From Anaerolineae bacterium (GTDB lineage: Bacteria > Chloroflexota > Anaerolineae > Caldilineales > Caldilineaceae): 64,000 nt of DNA. A program made the position numbers and the translations under genes. Below are positions 8,018 through 18,330 of this stretch, in pieces. Below the pieces are notes generated by a model that saw only the letters and a list, made by a program, of their open reading frames with translations, made no database searches and had not been told where the DNA came from. Where the stretch lies: positions 209,706 to 273,705 of the forward strand of contig JAUIHI010000004.1 in NCBI GenBank assembly GCA_030432295.1, in the 5' to 3' direction. Position 1 is the first letter of the stretch. The number at the start of each line of letters is the position of its first letter.

Positions 8018-8803
8018 TCATCCGGTCCAGCGGAATTCCTTGGCGTTCACCGCTTTCACACGCCCGTCATCGGTGGGGACCAGGTCAAATTCGATGATGG
8101 CCCGGCGGTTCTTGAGGTGAGCAAAAGAGGCGTTGTCGATGGGCTGTCCGTTGCGGGTGACATCGCTGATGTGACAGAAGACATCGTAGCGCACGTCGTC
8201 CGGCCCCAGCCCTGTGCGCACAGTCATAAAGCCGAAGCCCTTCTCCTCATTCACCGCGTGCAACACGCCCCGCAGCCGGCCCTCCCGCTGGTTGTCCACC
8301 GGCACCACATTGGGGATCAGAAAACCGTTGAAGTGGTTGTCCACCTCGCGCACCAGATCGTTGCTGGCGTTGGCAAAGGAGATCAGGTCCACCCGCTTGC
8401 CCCGGTTTTGCAGAGCGCGCACTAGGCGCAGAAAGTCGCCGTCGCCGCTGCCCAGCAGAATGTAGTCCAGGTTGTCCGATTGGAGCAGGGCGTCCACGGC
8501 CAGGTCCAAATCCGCATTGGCTTTCAGTACCAATTCGCCCTCAGAATCCCGGAAACGGCGCACCTCCTTGTGGATCAGATGGAAGCCCGTGCGCCGGATC
8601 GCGGCCCGGTAGTCGGACGAACGCTGGCGATAGGCCGGGTCTTCGGCCTCCCGCTCCACATCCACGGCCAGATAGGCGTTGGCCCGCAGTACAGCCATAT
8701 CTCCCTGGGCAATCACCAATTCCTTAATAATTTCATAGCGGATACCCCAGCCGCCATTCCTGCTCAAATTTTCCACGTCTAAAAATATGCCAGCTTTTAG
8801 CAA
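8018..8803 (-). CDS. NYN-domain (LabA/DUF88) nuclease-like protein with cold-shock-like C terminus
   Basis: 261-aa protein. Residues about 3-150 form a PIN-like NYN domain: GIFLDVENL (Asp9, Asn12), a central DLDLAVDALLQ, and LLGSGDGDFLRLV supply the acidic metal cluster of this RNase-like fold. Residues about 172-258 (REGRLRGVLHAV, EKGFGFMTV, VFCHISDV) look like a cold-shock/OB RNA-binding domain, with the RNP-like GFGFM strand. The pairing suggests a single-stranded RNA-targeting protein. The TTG start at 8803 has GGGGAAG 5 nt upstream. It is the first gene of the minus-strand run ending in the PPK1-like gene. Function in the cell is unknown. Confidence 0.82.
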   Translation of the reverse strand: MLKAGIFLDVENLSRNGGWGIRYEIIKELVIAQGDMAVLRANAYLAVDVEREAEDPAYRQRSSDYRAAIRRTGFHLIHKEVRRFRDSEGELVLKANADLDLAVDALLQSDNLDYILLGSGDGDFLRLVRALQNRGKRVDLISFANASNDLVREVDNHFNGFLIPNVVPVDNQREGRLRGVLHAVNEEKGFGFMTVRTGLGPDDVRYDVFCHISDVTRNGQPIDNASFAHLKNRRAIIEFDLVPTDDGRVKAVNAKEFRWTG

Positions 8804-8946
8804 CTCAACTTCCCCTTGTCATTGTTTCATATTTAGTTGTTGTAGTGATCTTATGATGGGTAATGAGATACCTGCCTATTGTATCAGATATTGGAAAGAT
8901 GCTTAATCGTCCAAGCGTGTGGCGTGTATCTGAAATCCAAGAAGTC

Positions 8947-8980
8947 AGACCTGGCAGGTTTTCTGAAACCTGCCAGGTCT
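8947..8980. repeat. 34-bp palindromic hairpin, arms 15 and loop TCTG
   Basis: Perfect inverted repeat with arm AGACCTGGCAGGTTT at 8947-8961, loop TCTG and matching arm 8966-8980. It lies just after the sulfatase stop (8998, minus strand) and may act as its terminator. The rest of 8804-8997 holds only the NYN leader. Confidence 0.9.
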
Positions 8981-8997
8981 GATCGGCAGAGGCCCTT

Positions 8998-10536
8998 TTA
9001 CATCGACGGCAAGGCTTCGTCGTCTCTGGCTCCAACCCCGCCCATCTCCGGCAGGGGAACCGGCGGGCTGTCCTCTGTGCGGATGCTCCAATCGGCCAGC
9101 CGCAGCCGCAGATCAGCCAGCACAGGGCCATTCGCCGGATCGTCCACCACATTCGTCAACTCCCAGGGATCCCCGGCCAGATCGTAGAGTTCGTCCCGAT
9201 CCCCCATCGGGTCGTGGACGTACTTCCAGGCTGTAGTGCGCACCATTTTGCGCCGCCCTTCGGCCTCCCGCCAGCGCAGGGTTTGGAGAAGAGTGTGCCG
9301 TCCGTGGGGTTCGGGCAGCCGGGCCAGGTCCGAAAGGCCAAAGAGCGGCCCGCCCGCGCCATATTCAGAAAAAGCCGCGTCTCTGGGCGGCGTCTCCGTG
9401 GCCGTGGGCAGGGGAGCGCCCTGAAAAGCGACGGGTGACTCGGCCCCTTGCAGATGAAAAATCGTGGGCACAATGTCAATCAGGTTGACCAGAGAATCGT
9501 CCCGCACGCCCTGGGGAATCTGCCCCGGCCAGGAGACGATCAGGGGAACTCGCACCAGCGCATCGTAGAAGACACCCCCTTTGCACTGCATCCGATGCTC
9601 ACCCATAAAATCGCCGTGATCCGAGCAGAAGACGACAATCGTATTCTCCCGCAGCCCCGTCCGTTCCAGCGCGTCCAGAATCTGCCCTACGCCGTCGTCC
9701 AAGAAGCGAACCATCCCATAATAGGCGGCCAGCGCCCCCCGCAATTCGTCGATCTCCTCGTTGCGCACGCCCAACATTTCGTAGAGTGCCCGGTTGCGTT
9801 CCGGGGCCGTGCCGTCGTCAAATTCACCGGGCCGCCAGGGAGGAAGCTGCACCTGATCTTCCATCTCTTCAAAGTAGCTGCGGGGACAGACCCAGGGTTC
9901 GTGGGGATCGGGGAAGGAGACCCACAGGGCAAAGGGCTGGTCCCCCTGCTGGTCTGCCTGCTCTTGCAGAAAGCGCACAGTCTGCCCGGCCACCAGCCCG
10001 GTGCTGTGATCGTCCAGGGGTAAATGATCGGAGATGGCGTAGCCAAAGCGGGGGTTCTGGGGCGTCATTGTGCGGCGCAGTTCGTGGGCGGCGTGGATGC
10101 CGTCGATGGGCCGAAACCACTCCATTCCTTTGGTCGTCGGGCCTGTAGTTGGGCCTGAGGGCAGCCCGCCGTGTCCGATCTCGCACCAGACGTCGAAGAG
10201 GTCCAGATCGCTCTGCTCGCTAAAACAGTGATTTTTGCCGATCAGCCCGCAGCGATAGCCGGTCTCTTTCCAGAGCTTGAAGGCGTGGAGGGCATCGGGC
10301 TTCATCGGCGTCTCGTTGCGTCGGCTGCCCGTGCTGTGGGCATAGCGGCTCGTCCAGAAGGCGACCCGGGCCGGCATACAGAGGGGATGAGGGGTGATGG
10401 CGTGCTCGTAGAGCACCCCTTCGGCGGCCAGCCGGGCCAGATTGGGTGTCTGGCAGAAGGCATTGCCCCAGAGATGGCTGGCCGTGGCCTTCTGCTGGTC
10501 GGTCATAATGACGAGAATATTGGGTTGGGGGGACAC
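8998..10536 (-). CDS. sulfatase (formylglycine-type)
   Basis: 512-aa hydrolase of the arylsulfatase family, removing sulfate esters from an organic substrate. The N terminus NILVIMTDQQ gives the metal-binding Asp13. CMPAR at residues 53-57 is the C-x-P-x-R site whose Cys is converted to formylglycine by a maturase. CSDHGDFMGEH provides further calcium ligands. No signal peptide is seen with this start, so it may be cytoplasmic. GTG at 10536 is chosen because AGGAGG lies 7 nt upstream; the longer frame to 10647 would overlap the divergent secD promoter. A second sulfatase of this class is at 40373. Substrate not readable. Confidence 0.88.
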   Translation of the reverse strand: MSPQPNILVIMTDQQKATASHLWGNAFCQTPNLARLAAEGVLYEHAITPHPLCMPARVAFWTSRYAHSTGSRRNETPMKPDALHAFKLWKETGYRCGLIGKNHCFSEQSDLDLFDVWCEIGHGGLPSGPTTGPTTKGMEWFRPIDGIHAAHELRRTMTPQNPRFGYAISDHLPLDDHSTGLVAGQTVRFLQEQADQQGDQPFALWVSFPDPHEPWVCPRSYFEEMEDQVQLPPWRPGEFDDGTAPERNRALYEMLGVRNEEIDELRGALAAYYGMVRFLDDGVGQILDALERTGLRENTIVVFCSDHGDFMGEHRMQCKGGVFYDALVRVPLIVSWPGQIPQGVRDDSLVNLIDIVPTIFHLQGAESPVAFQGAPLPTATETPPRDAAFSEYGAGGPLFGLSDLARLPEPHGRHTLLQTLRWREAEGRRKMVRTTAWKYVHDPMGDRDELYDLAGDPWELTNVVDDPANGPVLADLRLRLADWSIRTEDSPPVPLPEMGGVGARDDEALPSM

Positions 10537-10640
10537 TGCACCGCCTCCTGTGGATTGGGAGAGATGAATAGGCAATAGATACGAGTATACCCTCTGCCAG
10601 CAAAAAGTGGCAACAGTCCGGCTGAAATGTAAGACCAATT

Positions 10641-10669
10641 TTGACACCGGGATCGGGCTGGTCTATAAT
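10641..10669 (+). promoter_or_regulatory. consensus sigma70 promoter of secDF
   Basis: Perfect TTGACA at 10641-10646, 17-bp spacer, perfect TATAAT at 10664-10669. Transcription from about 10676 gives a leader of roughly 145 nt before secD; nothing else coding lies in 10537-10820. Confidence 0.85.
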
Positions 10670-10820
10670 GGACCGGTTTGAATGTTGCTATTTCTTGCCA
10701 CACAATGCCCCACACACTGGTTCCGCCCTCCTTGTTTCGTGGAACGGCAGCATTTTTCGCCAGCGGACTGTCACCGCAGGAAACTAGCCAGCGCAATCAT
10801 CCAAAAGAGAAGGATCTGGT

Positions 10821-12215
10821 ATGCAGAACAACAACAACGTCACCCTTGTGGGGATACTCCTACTGTTTGCGGTCGCCCTCTACGTCAGCCTGCCCATCGA
10901 CCACCCGCTCTGGCTGGAAGAGGCGTTGGCCCCCGGCGAGAACACCCAGCGGGATATCCGGGACCTGACTCTGGGGCTGGACCTGAAGGGCGGAACCCAA
11001 GTGCTGCTGGAGGTGGACCTGCCCGAAGGTCAGAGTATCGAAGCAGGCGCGCTGGACACGGCCAAAGTGATTGTGGAGCAGCGTGTCAACGGCCTGGGTG
11101 TCTCCGAGCCAAATGTCCAGTTGCAGGGCGAGGTGCGGATGATTGTTGAACTGCCCGGCGTCAGCAACCCGGACCAGGCCATCAACACCATCCGCTCCAC
11201 CGGCCAGTTGGAATTCATCGAACCGGCGGGCGAACAGCTTTCGAGTGGGATGATCATCAACACCACCAATCGGCCCGACGCGGTGGCCCGTGCCATGGAA
11301 GCGGACCCCGCGGCCGTAGCTGCGGCCCCCTTCGCCGACCGGGTCTTTGAGACGGTGATGACCGGCGACATTCTGCAAAATGCACTCGCTGCCCAGGACG
11401 AATACAACCAGTGGCAGATTCAGTTCAACCTGACCGGCGACGGCAGCAGCCAATTCTTTGAATACACCCGCAACCACATCGGTCTGCCTCTGGTCATTGT
11501 GCTGGATGGCCGGGTACTTTCGGCCCCGGTGATCAACGCGGCCATCAGTGATAACGGCGTAATTACCGGCCAGTTCACCCGGGAAGAGGCCAACAGCCTG
11601 GCAGTCCAGATGCGCTATGGCGCGCTGCCCGTGCCCCTGACAGTGGTGGATGTTCGCACCATCGGTGCCAGCCTGGGCCAGGATTCGGTGGACGCCAGCC
11701 TGACCGCAGGCATCATCGGTATGTCGATGGTTCTGCTCTTTATGCTCGTCCTCTACCGGCTGCCCGGCTTCCTGGCGGACGTGGCCCTCTCGGCCTATGT
11801 GGCCTTCAACATCGCCATCTTCAAACTCCTGCCTGTCACGCTGACCCTGCCCGGTATCGCTGGTTTCCTGCTCTCTATCGGTATGGCGGTGGATGCCAAC
11901 ATCCTCATCTTTGAACGTATGAAAGAGGAGCTACGATCAGGCCGCTCTGTGCGGCTTGCAGTGGAGACCGGCTTCAGCCGGGCCTGGCCTGCCATCCGCG
12001 ATGGCAACCTTTCCACGCTGATCAGTTGCGCGGTGCTCTACTGGTTTGGCAACAATTTTGGGGCCAGCATTGTCAAGGGTTTTGCCATCACCCTGGCCAT
12101 CGGTGTGCTGCTCTCGATGTTCACCGCGGTCTTTGCCACCCGCACATTCATGCGGGCATTTCTCTCTACCCAGGGGCAACGGCTGCTGGACAATCGCGGG
12201 TTGATCGGGTACTAA
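10821..12215 (+). CDS. secD: protein translocase subunit SecD
   Basis: 464-aa membrane subunit of the Sec translocon accessory complex, using the proton gradient to help pull exported proteins outward. One N-terminal membrane segment (about 8-26) is followed by the family D1 motif [15 protein letters not shown], a large periplasm-side P1 domain, and a C-terminal block of about five membrane helices with the signature [20 protein letters not shown]. The length fits the shorter SecD form. ATG 10821 has GAAGGA upstream. secF follows after 71 nt containing a palindrome, so both are transcribed from the promoter at 10641. Confidence 0.97.
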   Translation: MQNNNNVTLVGILLLFAVALYVSLPIDHPLWLEEALAPGENTQRDIRDLTLGLDLKGGTQVLLEVDLPEGQSIEAGALDTAKVIVEQRVNGLGVSEPNVQLQGEVRMIVELPGVSNPDQAINTIRSTGQLEFIEPAGEQLSSGMIINTTNRPDAVARAMEADPAAVAAAPFADRVFETVMTGDILQNALAAQDEYNQWQIQFNLTGDGSSQFFEYTRNHIGLPLVIVLDGRVLSAPVINAAISDNGVITGQFTREEANSLAVQMRYGALPVPLTVVDVRTIGASLGQDSVDASLTAGIIGMSMVLLFMLVLYRLPGFLADVALSAYVAFNIAIFKLLPVTLTLPGIAGFLLSIGMAVDANILIFERMKEELRSGRSVRLAVETGFSRAWPAIRDGNLSTLISCAVLYWFGNNFGASIVKGFAITLAIGVLLSMFTAVFATRTFMRAFLSTQGQRLLDNRGLIGY

Positions 12216-12221
12216 ACTTTT

Positions 12222-12254
12222 AGAAGTCGGACTTCTCAGAGAAGTCCGACTTCT
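12222..12254. repeat. 33-bp palindrome between secD and secF
   Basis: Arm AGAAGTCGGACTTCT at 12222-12236, loop CAG, perfect matching arm 12240-12254. Since secF must be expressed with secD it is unlikely to be a full terminator; it may tune the ratio or protect mRNA. Confidence 0.88.
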
Positions 12255-12286
12255 GGTTCTGAATATACTAACGAGGACTTTTTGCT

Positions 12287-13231
12287 ATGAATCTTGTCGA
12301 ACGGCGTGGCCTCTGGTTTGCGATCTCCCTGGTACTCATTCTGCCAGGGATACTCTATATGATTTGGCATTTGGCAACAGTAGGCACGCCTCTGCCACTG
12401 GCCATCGACTATACCGGTGGAACCCAGTGGGAGCTGCGCTTTGAGCAGGCCGTAGAACCCACAGATGTTCGGCAGGTCTTTGTGGCCGCGGGCTACCCCG
12501 ACACCACCGCTTTTCTGGTGGAAGACGACGGGCGGACTGTACAGCTAAAGCTCAAGAGCATCGATCCGGACCAGAAAGATATTCTGCTGGCCGACCTGAC
12601 CGCCAAATACGGCAACTTTGAGGAACGCTCCTACCGCAGCATCGGCCCCACCATCGGTACTGAGGTGAGCCGGGCCGCGCTGCTGGCCGTGATTGCCGCT
12701 TCGGTGCTGATTCTCATCTACATCGCCTTTGCCTTCCGCGAGGTTCCCCACCCCTTCCGCTTCGGCACAGCCGCCATTATTGCGCTGATCCACGATGTCT
12801 TTGTGACGATCTCCTTTGTCGCAATTATGAATCTGGTGGCGGGTTGGGAGATCGACGCGCTCTTTCTCACCGCGGTCCTGACGGTTATCGGTTTTTCGGT
12901 CAACGATACGATCGTCATCTTCGACCGTATCCGGGAAAATCTGCACCGCCATCGGGGCGAGTCCTTCGCCACAGTCACCAACCGCAGCCTGATCGAGACA
13001 ATGCAGCGCTCCATCTCGACCCAAGTGACCGCGATGCTGATTCTGGTAGCACTGATTATCTTTGGTGGCGCTACCCTGCAGGTCTTTATGTCCACCCTTC
13101 TGGTCGGTCTGATTTCGGGGACCTACTCCTCGATTTTCAACGCAGCGCCGGTGGTGGTGGCCTGGGAAGAACGCAAACTACTGGGCACCCCCGTGCCGGC
13201 CAAAGCCAGTGGCGTTGCGGTTACCGCTTAA
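12287..13231 (+). CDS. secF: protein translocase subunit SecF
   Basis: 314-aa partner of SecD in the inner-membrane complex that assists protein export. It has an N-terminal membrane helix (about 8-28), the substrate-side motif [11 protein letters not shown], a small P1-like domain, and a C-terminal membrane block containing the RND-type signature [20 protein letters not shown]. The length is normal. ATG 12287 is preceded by GAGGAC. The gene ends 18 nt before another member of the AGAAGT palindrome family and about 60 nt before a classical terminator. Confidence 0.97.
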   Translation: MNLVERRGLWFAISLVLILPGILYMIWHLATVGTPLPLAIDYTGGTQWELRFEQAVEPTDVRQVFVAAGYPDTTAFLVEDDGRTVQLKLKSIDPDQKDILLADLTAKYGNFEERSYRSIGPTIGTEVSRAALLAVIAASVLILIYIAFAFREVPHPFRFGTAAIIALIHDVFVTISFVAIMNLVAGWEIDALFLTAVLTVIGFSVNDTIVIFDRIRENLHRHRGESFATVTNRSLIETMQRSISTQVTAMLILVALIIFGGATLQVFMSTLLVGLISGTYSSIFNAAPVVVAWEERKLLGTPVPAKASGVAVTA

Positions 13232-13249
13232 AGCAGAAGTTTAGTTTTT

Positions 13250-13282
13250 AGAAGTTCGACTTTTCCGAAAAGTCGAACTTCT
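13250..13282. repeat. 33-bp palindrome downstream of secF
   Basis: Arm AGAAGTTCGACTTTT at 13250-13264 (identical to the arm at 7325), loop CCG, matching arm 13268-13282. It stands directly upstream of the intrinsic terminator. Confidence 0.9.
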
Positions 13283-13288
13283 ATTGCA

Positions 13289-13319
13289 AACAGCGGAGCC
13301 ATGCGGCTCCGCTGTTTTT
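13289..13319 (+). terminator. intrinsic terminator of secDF
   Basis: A 12-bp GC-rich stem (AACAGCGGAGCC paired with GGCTCCGCTGTT), loop ATGC, followed by TTTTT. This is a textbook rho-independent terminator 58 nt after the secF stop. Confidence 0.9.
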
Positions 13320-13459
13320 GATTGGTGTGAATTCGGCAAAGTCCCCGGCACTTTCTGCCCAAGCGAGTCGATAGGCCACAATCACTCCATTGTTGTGCGG
13401 GAAGTGCTGGGGACTTTCGCATGCAAGCCGGCCTCATCCTTATAATTGGAGATAACCCA

Positions 13460-14440
13460 ATGCGCGCATTGCGTTTGACCGATAACGGCCCCTTTCTGGA
13501 CACGGACTACCCCGTCCCCATACCCGGCCCGGACGAAGCGTTGATCCGGGTGCGGCTGGCAGGCATCTGCGCCACAGACCTGCAACTGCTGGCAGGCTAC
13601 AAGCACGGCTACCGGGGGGTGCTGGGCCACGAGTTTGTGGGGGAAGTGGTGGAAGCGCCCGGCCACACAGAATGGGTCGGCCAGCGGGTGGCGGGGGAGC
13701 TCAACATCGGCTGCGGCCACTGCGATCTCTGCCGCCGGGGGCTGGGCAAACACTGCCGCCAGCGGGAATCTCTGGGCATCATCGGGCGCGATGGAGCCTT
13801 CGCCGATTTCCTCACCCTGCCCATCGCCAACCTGCACCCCCTGCCCGACACTCTCCCCGACGAGCACGCGGTCTTTGTGGAACCTCTGGCCGCGGCCCTG
13901 CAACTGCTGGAACAGTGCCACATCCGCCCGGATGACCGGGTCTATGTGCTGGGGGATGGACGGCTGGGGCTGCTGGTGGCCCAGGTCATCGCCCGCACCG
14001 GCTGCGACCTGACCGCGCTGGGGCGCACCGATGCAAAGCTGGCAATCCTGGCCGAACGGGGCATCGCCACCGCGCGCACGGACAATCCGAGAGTCCTGAC
14101 AGAACTCCTCGCCCACCCCGCGGATGTGGTGGTGGAAGTCACTGGCTCACCGGTTGGCTTCGCCCTGGCCCGGCGGCTGGTGCGGCCCGGCGGCATCCTC
14201 GCCCTCAAAAGCACCTTCGCCGCCGACCTCCCCAGCTTCGACATCAGCAGTCTGGTGGTAGACGAAATCACCCTCGTCGGCAGTCGCTGTGGACCCTTCC
14301 CGCCCGCCGTTCGTCTGCTGACCGAGGGAGCGGTGTCCGTGCAGCCGCTCATCCACGCCCGCTATACGTTGGATGACGGGGTGGCCGCGCTGGGGTATGC
14401 GGGGCAACGGGGGGTGTTGAAGGTGCTGGTTGGGGGGTAG
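13460..14440 (+). CDS. zinc-dependent alcohol/polyol dehydrogenase family protein
   Basis: 326-aa medium-chain dehydrogenase, oxidising a hydroxyl group with NAD(P). The catalytic zinc ligands are in GICATD (Cys) and LGHEFVGEV (His-Glu). The four structural-zinc cysteines are in CGHCDLCRRGLGKHC. The Rossmann part contains VYVLGDGRLGLLVAQV, where the usual GxGxxG is present as GDGRLG. ATG 13460 is chosen because GGAG lies 8 nt upstream; the frame upstream to 13421 holds no conserved residues. The gene ends 10 nt from the convergent metH stop. Close relatives act on threonine, sorbitol or galactitol; the substrate here is not clear. Confidence 0.85.
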   Translation: MRALRLTDNGPFLDTDYPVPIPGPDEALIRVRLAGICATDLQLLAGYKHGYRGVLGHEFVGEVVEAPGHTEWVGQRVAGELNIGCGHCDLCRRGLGKHCRQRESLGIIGRDGAFADFLTLPIANLHPLPDTLPDEHAVFVEPLAAALQLLEQCHIRPDDRVYVLGDGRLGLLVAQVIARTGCDLTALGRTDAKLAILAERGIATARTDNPRVLTELLAHPADVVVEVTGSPVGFALARRLVRPGGILALKSTFAADLPSFDISSLVVDEITLVGSRCGPFPPAVRLLTEGAVSVQPLIHARYTLDDGVAALGYAGQRGVLKVLVGG

Positions 14441-14450
14441 GCGATATACT

Positions 14451-17400
14451 CTACCCCTCATACCCCAAATTCGGCCCCAGCCAGCGCTCGGTCTCTTCCA
14501 CAGCCATCCCCTTGCGCGCGGCGTAGTCCTCAACCTGATCCCGCCCGATTTTGCCCACTGTGAAGTAGCTGGCCTGGGGATGGGCCAGGTAGAAGCCGCT
14601 GACCGCAGCCGTGGGGGTCATAGCAAAGCTCTCGGTCAGGTGCAGACCGATGGCACTGTCCGGGCCGAGCACCTGCCAAAGCGTGCCCTTTTCCGTGTGT
14701 TCCGGGCAGGAAGGGTAGCCCGGCGCGGGACGGATGCCCCGGTACTTCTCTTTGATCAGCTCCTCGTTGTCCAGTTCCTCGTCGGGCGCGTAGCCCCAAT
14801 AGACTTTACGCACCTCCTCGTGCATCCGTTCGGCCAGGGCCTCGGCCAACCGGTCAGCCAGGGCTTTCACCATAATCGACTGGTAGTCGTCGTGGTCGGC
14901 CTCGTATGCGGCCACCAGTTCCTCCACGCCGATGCCCGCGGTGACCGCAAACATCCCCATATAATCGGCCACGCCGCTCTCCGCCGGGGCCACAAAGTCA
15001 GCCAGACTGTAGTTGGGACGGCTCTGGCCCCGGTCGGTCTGGTTGCGCAGCATATGCAGGGTCGTCAATACTTCGCCCCGACTGTCGTTGGTGAAAAGCT
15101 GCACGTCGTCGCCCACACTGTTGGCCGGGAAAAGACCGATGACCGCTCTCGCCTTCAGCTTGCCTGTGGCGATAATATCGGCCAGCATAGCCTGGGCGTC
15201 GGTCAGGAGTTTGCGGGCTTCCGTCCCTTTCATCGGGTCGTTGAGGATGGCCGGATAGACCCCCCGCATCTCCCAGGCGTGGAAGAAGGGGGTCCAGTCG
15301 ATGCGCTCGGCCACCCAGGCCAGGTCGATATTGTCGAAGACCTGCACCCCCAGCCGGGCCGGGCGCACAATATCCACCTGATCCCACTCGCTCTTAAAGC
15401 GGCGGGCGCGGGCCGTTTCCAGGGAGAGCAGAGGCTTGCGCTGCTGGTTGGCCTGGTGATGCTCGCGCAGGCTGGCATACTCGGCCTTCACGTCGTCCAT
15501 AAACTGCTCCTGGCTGTTGCGGTTGAGCAGCTTCTCCACCACACCCACACTGCGGCTGGCGTCGTTGACGTGGATCACCGGGCCACTGTAGACCGGGTCG
15601 ATCTTCACAGCCGTGTGGATGCGGGAGGTGGTGGCCCCGCCGATGAGCAGCGGGCGGATAAAGCCCTGGCGCTCCATCTCCTTGGCCACGTGGACCATTT
15701 CGTCCAGGGAAGGGGTGATCAGCCCGCTCAGGCCGATGATGTCCGCGTTCTCCCGGCGCGCGGTCTCCAGGATTTTCTCGGCAGGGACCATCACCCCCAA
15801 ATCCACGATTTCGTAGTTATTGCAGCCCAGGACCACACCGACAATATTTTTACCGATGTCGTGGACATCCCCTTTGACCGTCGCCATCACAATTTTACCC
15901 GCGGGCTGGTTGTTGCCGCTGACCAGTTTGGCCGCCTCGATGAATGGCTGCAAATAGGCCACCGCCTTCTTCATCACGCGGGCGCTCTTGACCACCTGGG
16001 GCAGGAACATTTTGCCCCCGCCGAAGAGATCGCCCACCACATTCATCCCGTCCATCAGCGGCCCTTCGATGACCTGAATCGGTTCGGGCAGAAGCTGGCG
16101 CATCTCCTCCGTGTCGGCCTCGATGTAGTCGGTCAGCCCCTTGACCAGAGAATGGATCAGCCGTTCCTTCACCGGGAACTGACGCCAGGCGGCCTCTTCG
16201 GCTTTGGCGATCACTTTGTCCCCGCCTGCAGCTTTGATCTGCTCGGCAAAGTCCACCAGCCGCTCGGTGGCGTCATCCCGCAGGTTGAAGATCACATCCT
16301 CCACCAGTGTGAGCAGACCCGTGGGGATGTCGGCGTAGACCGGCAGCGCGCCCGCGTTGACAATCGCCATATCCAGCCCGGCCTGGATGGCGTGGTAGAG
16401 GAAGGCGCTGTGCATAGCCTCGCGCACGGTATTGTTGCCCCGGAAGGCGAAGGAGAGATTGCTGACACCACCGCTGGTTTTGCAGCCGGGCAGGCTGGCT
16501 TTGATGATACGCACGGCCTCGATAAAGTTGACTGCGTAGTTGTTGTGCTCCTCGATGCCTGTGCCCACCGTCAGGATATTGGCGTCGAAGATAATATCCT
16601 CCGGCGGAAAGCCGACTTCCTGGGTGAGGATGCGGTAGGCACGGGTGCAGATCGCCACTTTGCGCTCGACCGTATCGGCCTGGCCCTGCTCGTCAAAGGC
16701 CATGACAATCACCGCCGCGCCGTAGCGCCGCACCAGCCGGGCTTGCTGCCGAAATTGTTCCTCGCCCTCTTTCAGGCTGATGGAATTGACCACTGCCTTG
16801 CCCTGGACACATTTCAGCCCGGCCTCGATCACACTCCATTTGGACGAGTCGATGACCACCGGAACCCGGGCGATGTCTGGCTCCACCGCGATCAGATTGA
16901 GGAAGCGGGTCATACAGGCCTCCCCGTCCAGCATCCCGTCGTCAAAGTTGACATCAATCAACTGGGCGCCGCTTTCCACCTGCTGGGCCGCCACCCGCAC
17001 CCCGGCCTCGTAGTCCCCAGCCAGGATCAGCTTGCGGAAACGGGCGGAACCGGTCAGGTTTGTGCGCTCGCCGATGTTGACAAAATTGGTGACGGGGGTA
17101 ATCTCCAGCGGTTCCAGACCGCTGAAACGGGTGTACTGCTCAATAGCCGGGACGTGCCGAGGCTGAAGTTTCTCCACTGCCTGGGCGATGGCTCGGATGT
17201 GATCCGGTGTGGTTCCACAGCAGCCGCCCACGATATTGAGAAAGCCGCTCTCCCCAAACTCCCGCAGATGGGCCGCGATCTCGTCCGGGGTCTGGTCGTA
17301 TTCGCCGAACTCGTTGGGCAGACCCGCGTTGGGATAGGCGCTGACCAGTGTATCCGCGTGCTCGGAGAGGCTTTCCAGATAGGGACGCATTTCCGCCGCA

Positions 17401-18161
17401 CCCAGCGCACAGTTGAGACCTACGCTGAAGGGCCGGGCGTGGGAGACCGAATTCCAGAAAGCTTCGGTGGTCTGGCCGGAGAGGGTGCGCCCGCTGGCAT
17501 CGGTGATTGTGCCGGAGATCATCACCGGCAGATACTCGCCCCGCTCCTGAAAGAGCGCGTCCACAGCGAAGAAGGCGGCTTTGGCGTTGAGGGTGTCGAA
17601 GATTGTCTCGATGAGCAGCAGGTCTACCCCCCCGTCCATCAGCCCCGCGGCCTGTTCTTTGTACGCGGCCACCAGTTCATCAAAGGTGACATTGCGCTTG
17701 CCCGGATCGTTCACATCCGGCGAGAGGGAGGCCGTGCGGTTGGTCGGTCCCAGCGCGCCGGCCACAAAGCGGGGCTTGTGGGGTGTGGCCGCGCTCACTT
17801 CGTTCGCGGCCTGCCGGGCGATGCGCGCCGCGGCCAGGTTAATTTCGTAGGCCAGCGCCTCCATCTGATAGTCGGCCTGGGAAATGGATGTTGCGTTGAA
17901 GGTGTTGGTCTCGATAATATCCGCGCCCGCGTCCAGATATTGGCGGTGAATCTGGCCGATAATCTCTGGCTGGGTCAGGGAGAGCAGGTCGTTGTCCCCC
18001 TTCAGGCTGGTGGGCCAGTCCGCGAAGCGCTCGCCCCGGTAGTCGGCTTCGTCCAGCCGGTGCTCCTGAATCATCGTGCCCATCGCGCCGTCCAGAAGCA
18101 GAATGCGTTCCTGGGCCAGAGCTCGGATGTCGCGGGCGGGGGTAAGGGTTGGGTCCGTCAT
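14451..18161 (-). CDS. metH: cobalamin-dependent methionine synthase
   Basis: Full-length 1236-aa enzyme transferring the methyl group of methyltetrahydrofolate to homocysteine through cob(I)alamin. Domains in order: homocysteine-binding barrel (about 10-330) with the zinc cysteines in [11 protein letters not shown] near residue 310; pterin-binding barrel (about 350-620, starting [11 protein letters not shown]); cobalamin domain (about 650-880) with DVHDIGKNI near 765 supplying the cobalt-ligating His; and the AdoMet-binding reactivation domain, including [12 protein letters not shown]. All are intact. ATG 18161 has AAAGGA upstream. It faces the alcohol dehydrogenase convergently and the carboxypeptidase gene divergently. 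No cobalamin or SAM riboswitch is evident in its short leader. Confidence 0.98.
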   Translation of the reverse strand: MTDPTLTPARDIRALAQERILLLDGAMGTMIQEHRLDEADYRGERFADWPTSLKGDNDLLSLTQPEIIGQIHRQYLDAGADIIETNTFNATSISQADYQMEALAYEINLAAARIARQAANEVSAATPHKPRFVAGALGPTNRTASLSPDVNDPGKRNVTFDELVAAYKEQAAGLMDGGVDLLLIETIFDTLNAKAAFFAVDALFQERGEYLPVMISGTITDASGRTLSGQTTEAFWNSVSHARPFSVGLNCALGAAEMRPYLESLSEHADTLVSAYPNAGLPNEFGEYDQTPDEIAAHLREFGESGFLNIVGGCCGTTPDHIRAIAQAVEKLQPRHVPAIEQYTRFSGLEPLEITPVTNFVNIGERTNLTGSARFRKLILAGDYEAGVRVAAQQVESGAQLIDVNFDDGMLDGEACMTRFLNLIAVEPDIARVPVVIDSSKWSVIEAGLKCVQGKAVVNSISLKEGEEQFRQQARLVRRYGAAVIVMAFDEQGQADTVERKVAICTRAYRILTQEVGFPPEDIIFDANILTVGTGIEEHNNYAVNFIEAVRIIKASLPGCKTSGGVSNLSFAFRGNNTVREAMHSAFLYHAIQAGLDMAIVNAGALPVYADIPTGLLTLVEDVIFNLRDDATERLVDFAEQIKAAGGDKVIAKAEEAAWRQFPVKERLIHSLVKGLTDYIEADTEEMRQLLPEPIQVIEGPLMDGMNVVGDLFGGGKMFLPQVVKSARVMKKAVAYLQPFIEAAKLVSGNNQPAGKIVMATVKGDVHDIGKNIVGVVLGCNNYEIVDLGVMVPAEKILETARRENADIIGLSGLITPSLDEMVHVAKEMERQGFIRPLLIGGATTSRIHTAVKIDPVYSGPVIHVNDASRSVGVVEKLLNRNSQEQFMDDVKAEYASLREHHQANQQRKPLLSLETARARRFKSEWDQVDIVRPARLGVQVFDNIDLAWVAERIDWTPFFHAWEMRGVYPAILNDPMKGTEARKLLTDAQAMLADIIATGKLKARAVIGLFPANSVGDDVQLFTNDSRGEVLTTLHMLRNQTDRGQSRPNYSLADFVAPAESGVADYMGMFAVTAGIGVEELVAAYEADHDDYQSIMVKALADRLAEALAERMHEEVRKVYWGYAPDEELDNEELIKEKYRGIRPAPGYPSCPEHTEKGTLWQVLGPDSAIGLHLTESFAMTPTAAVSGFYLAHPQASYFTVGKIGRDQVEDYAARKGMAVEETERWLGPNLGYEG

Positions 18162-18212
18162 AATAGAGTGAATCCTTTGCAGGCAAATTGGTGTTTATAG
18201 GGATGCCAAGAA

Positions 18213-18241
18213 AGTATACTGCGAATCGCCGCTCTGGTCAC
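18213..18241 (-). promoter_or_regulatory. candidate promoter of metH
   Basis: On the minus strand GTGACC (18241-18236), 17-bp spacer, TATACT (18218-18213). The -35 is 4 of 6 and the -10 is 5 of 6. The leader to ATG 18161 would be about 45 nt. Confidence 0.45.
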
Positions 18242-18265
18242 ATTTTGGGCATCGGATGCCCACGC

Positions 18266-18294
18266 TTTACCTTTCCCCCCGTCTGCGCTAGAAT
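18266..18294 (+). promoter_or_regulatory. candidate promoter of the D-Ala-D-Ala carboxypeptidase gene
   Basis: TTTACC at 18266-18271, 17-bp spacer, TAGAAT at 18289-18294. A start near 18301 means any translation start of the downstream gene lies after that point, so the palindrome at 18393-18448 is transcribed. Confidence 0.4.
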
Positions 18295-18330
18295 GCCTAC
18301 AGCAGCCCTTATTTACCCATCCGCCCACCT

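Noticed and set aside
13289-13319. Inclusion of the secDF terminator hairpin in the palindrome family
   Set aside because: It has a GC-rich stem, a 4-nt loop and a T-tract, and lacks the AGA...TCT ends; it is an ordinary intrinsic terminator.
13441-13446. TATAAT upstream of the alcohol dehydrogenase as a promoter
   Set aside because: No acceptable -35 is found at 15-19 bp, and the transcription start would fall within a few nt of the ATG at 13460.
14430-18200. A 1256-codon open frame on the plus strand opposite metH
   Set aside because: It mirrors the metH gene and has no conserved domain. The minus strand encodes all MetH domains in order; the long antisense frame is a GC-bias artefact.
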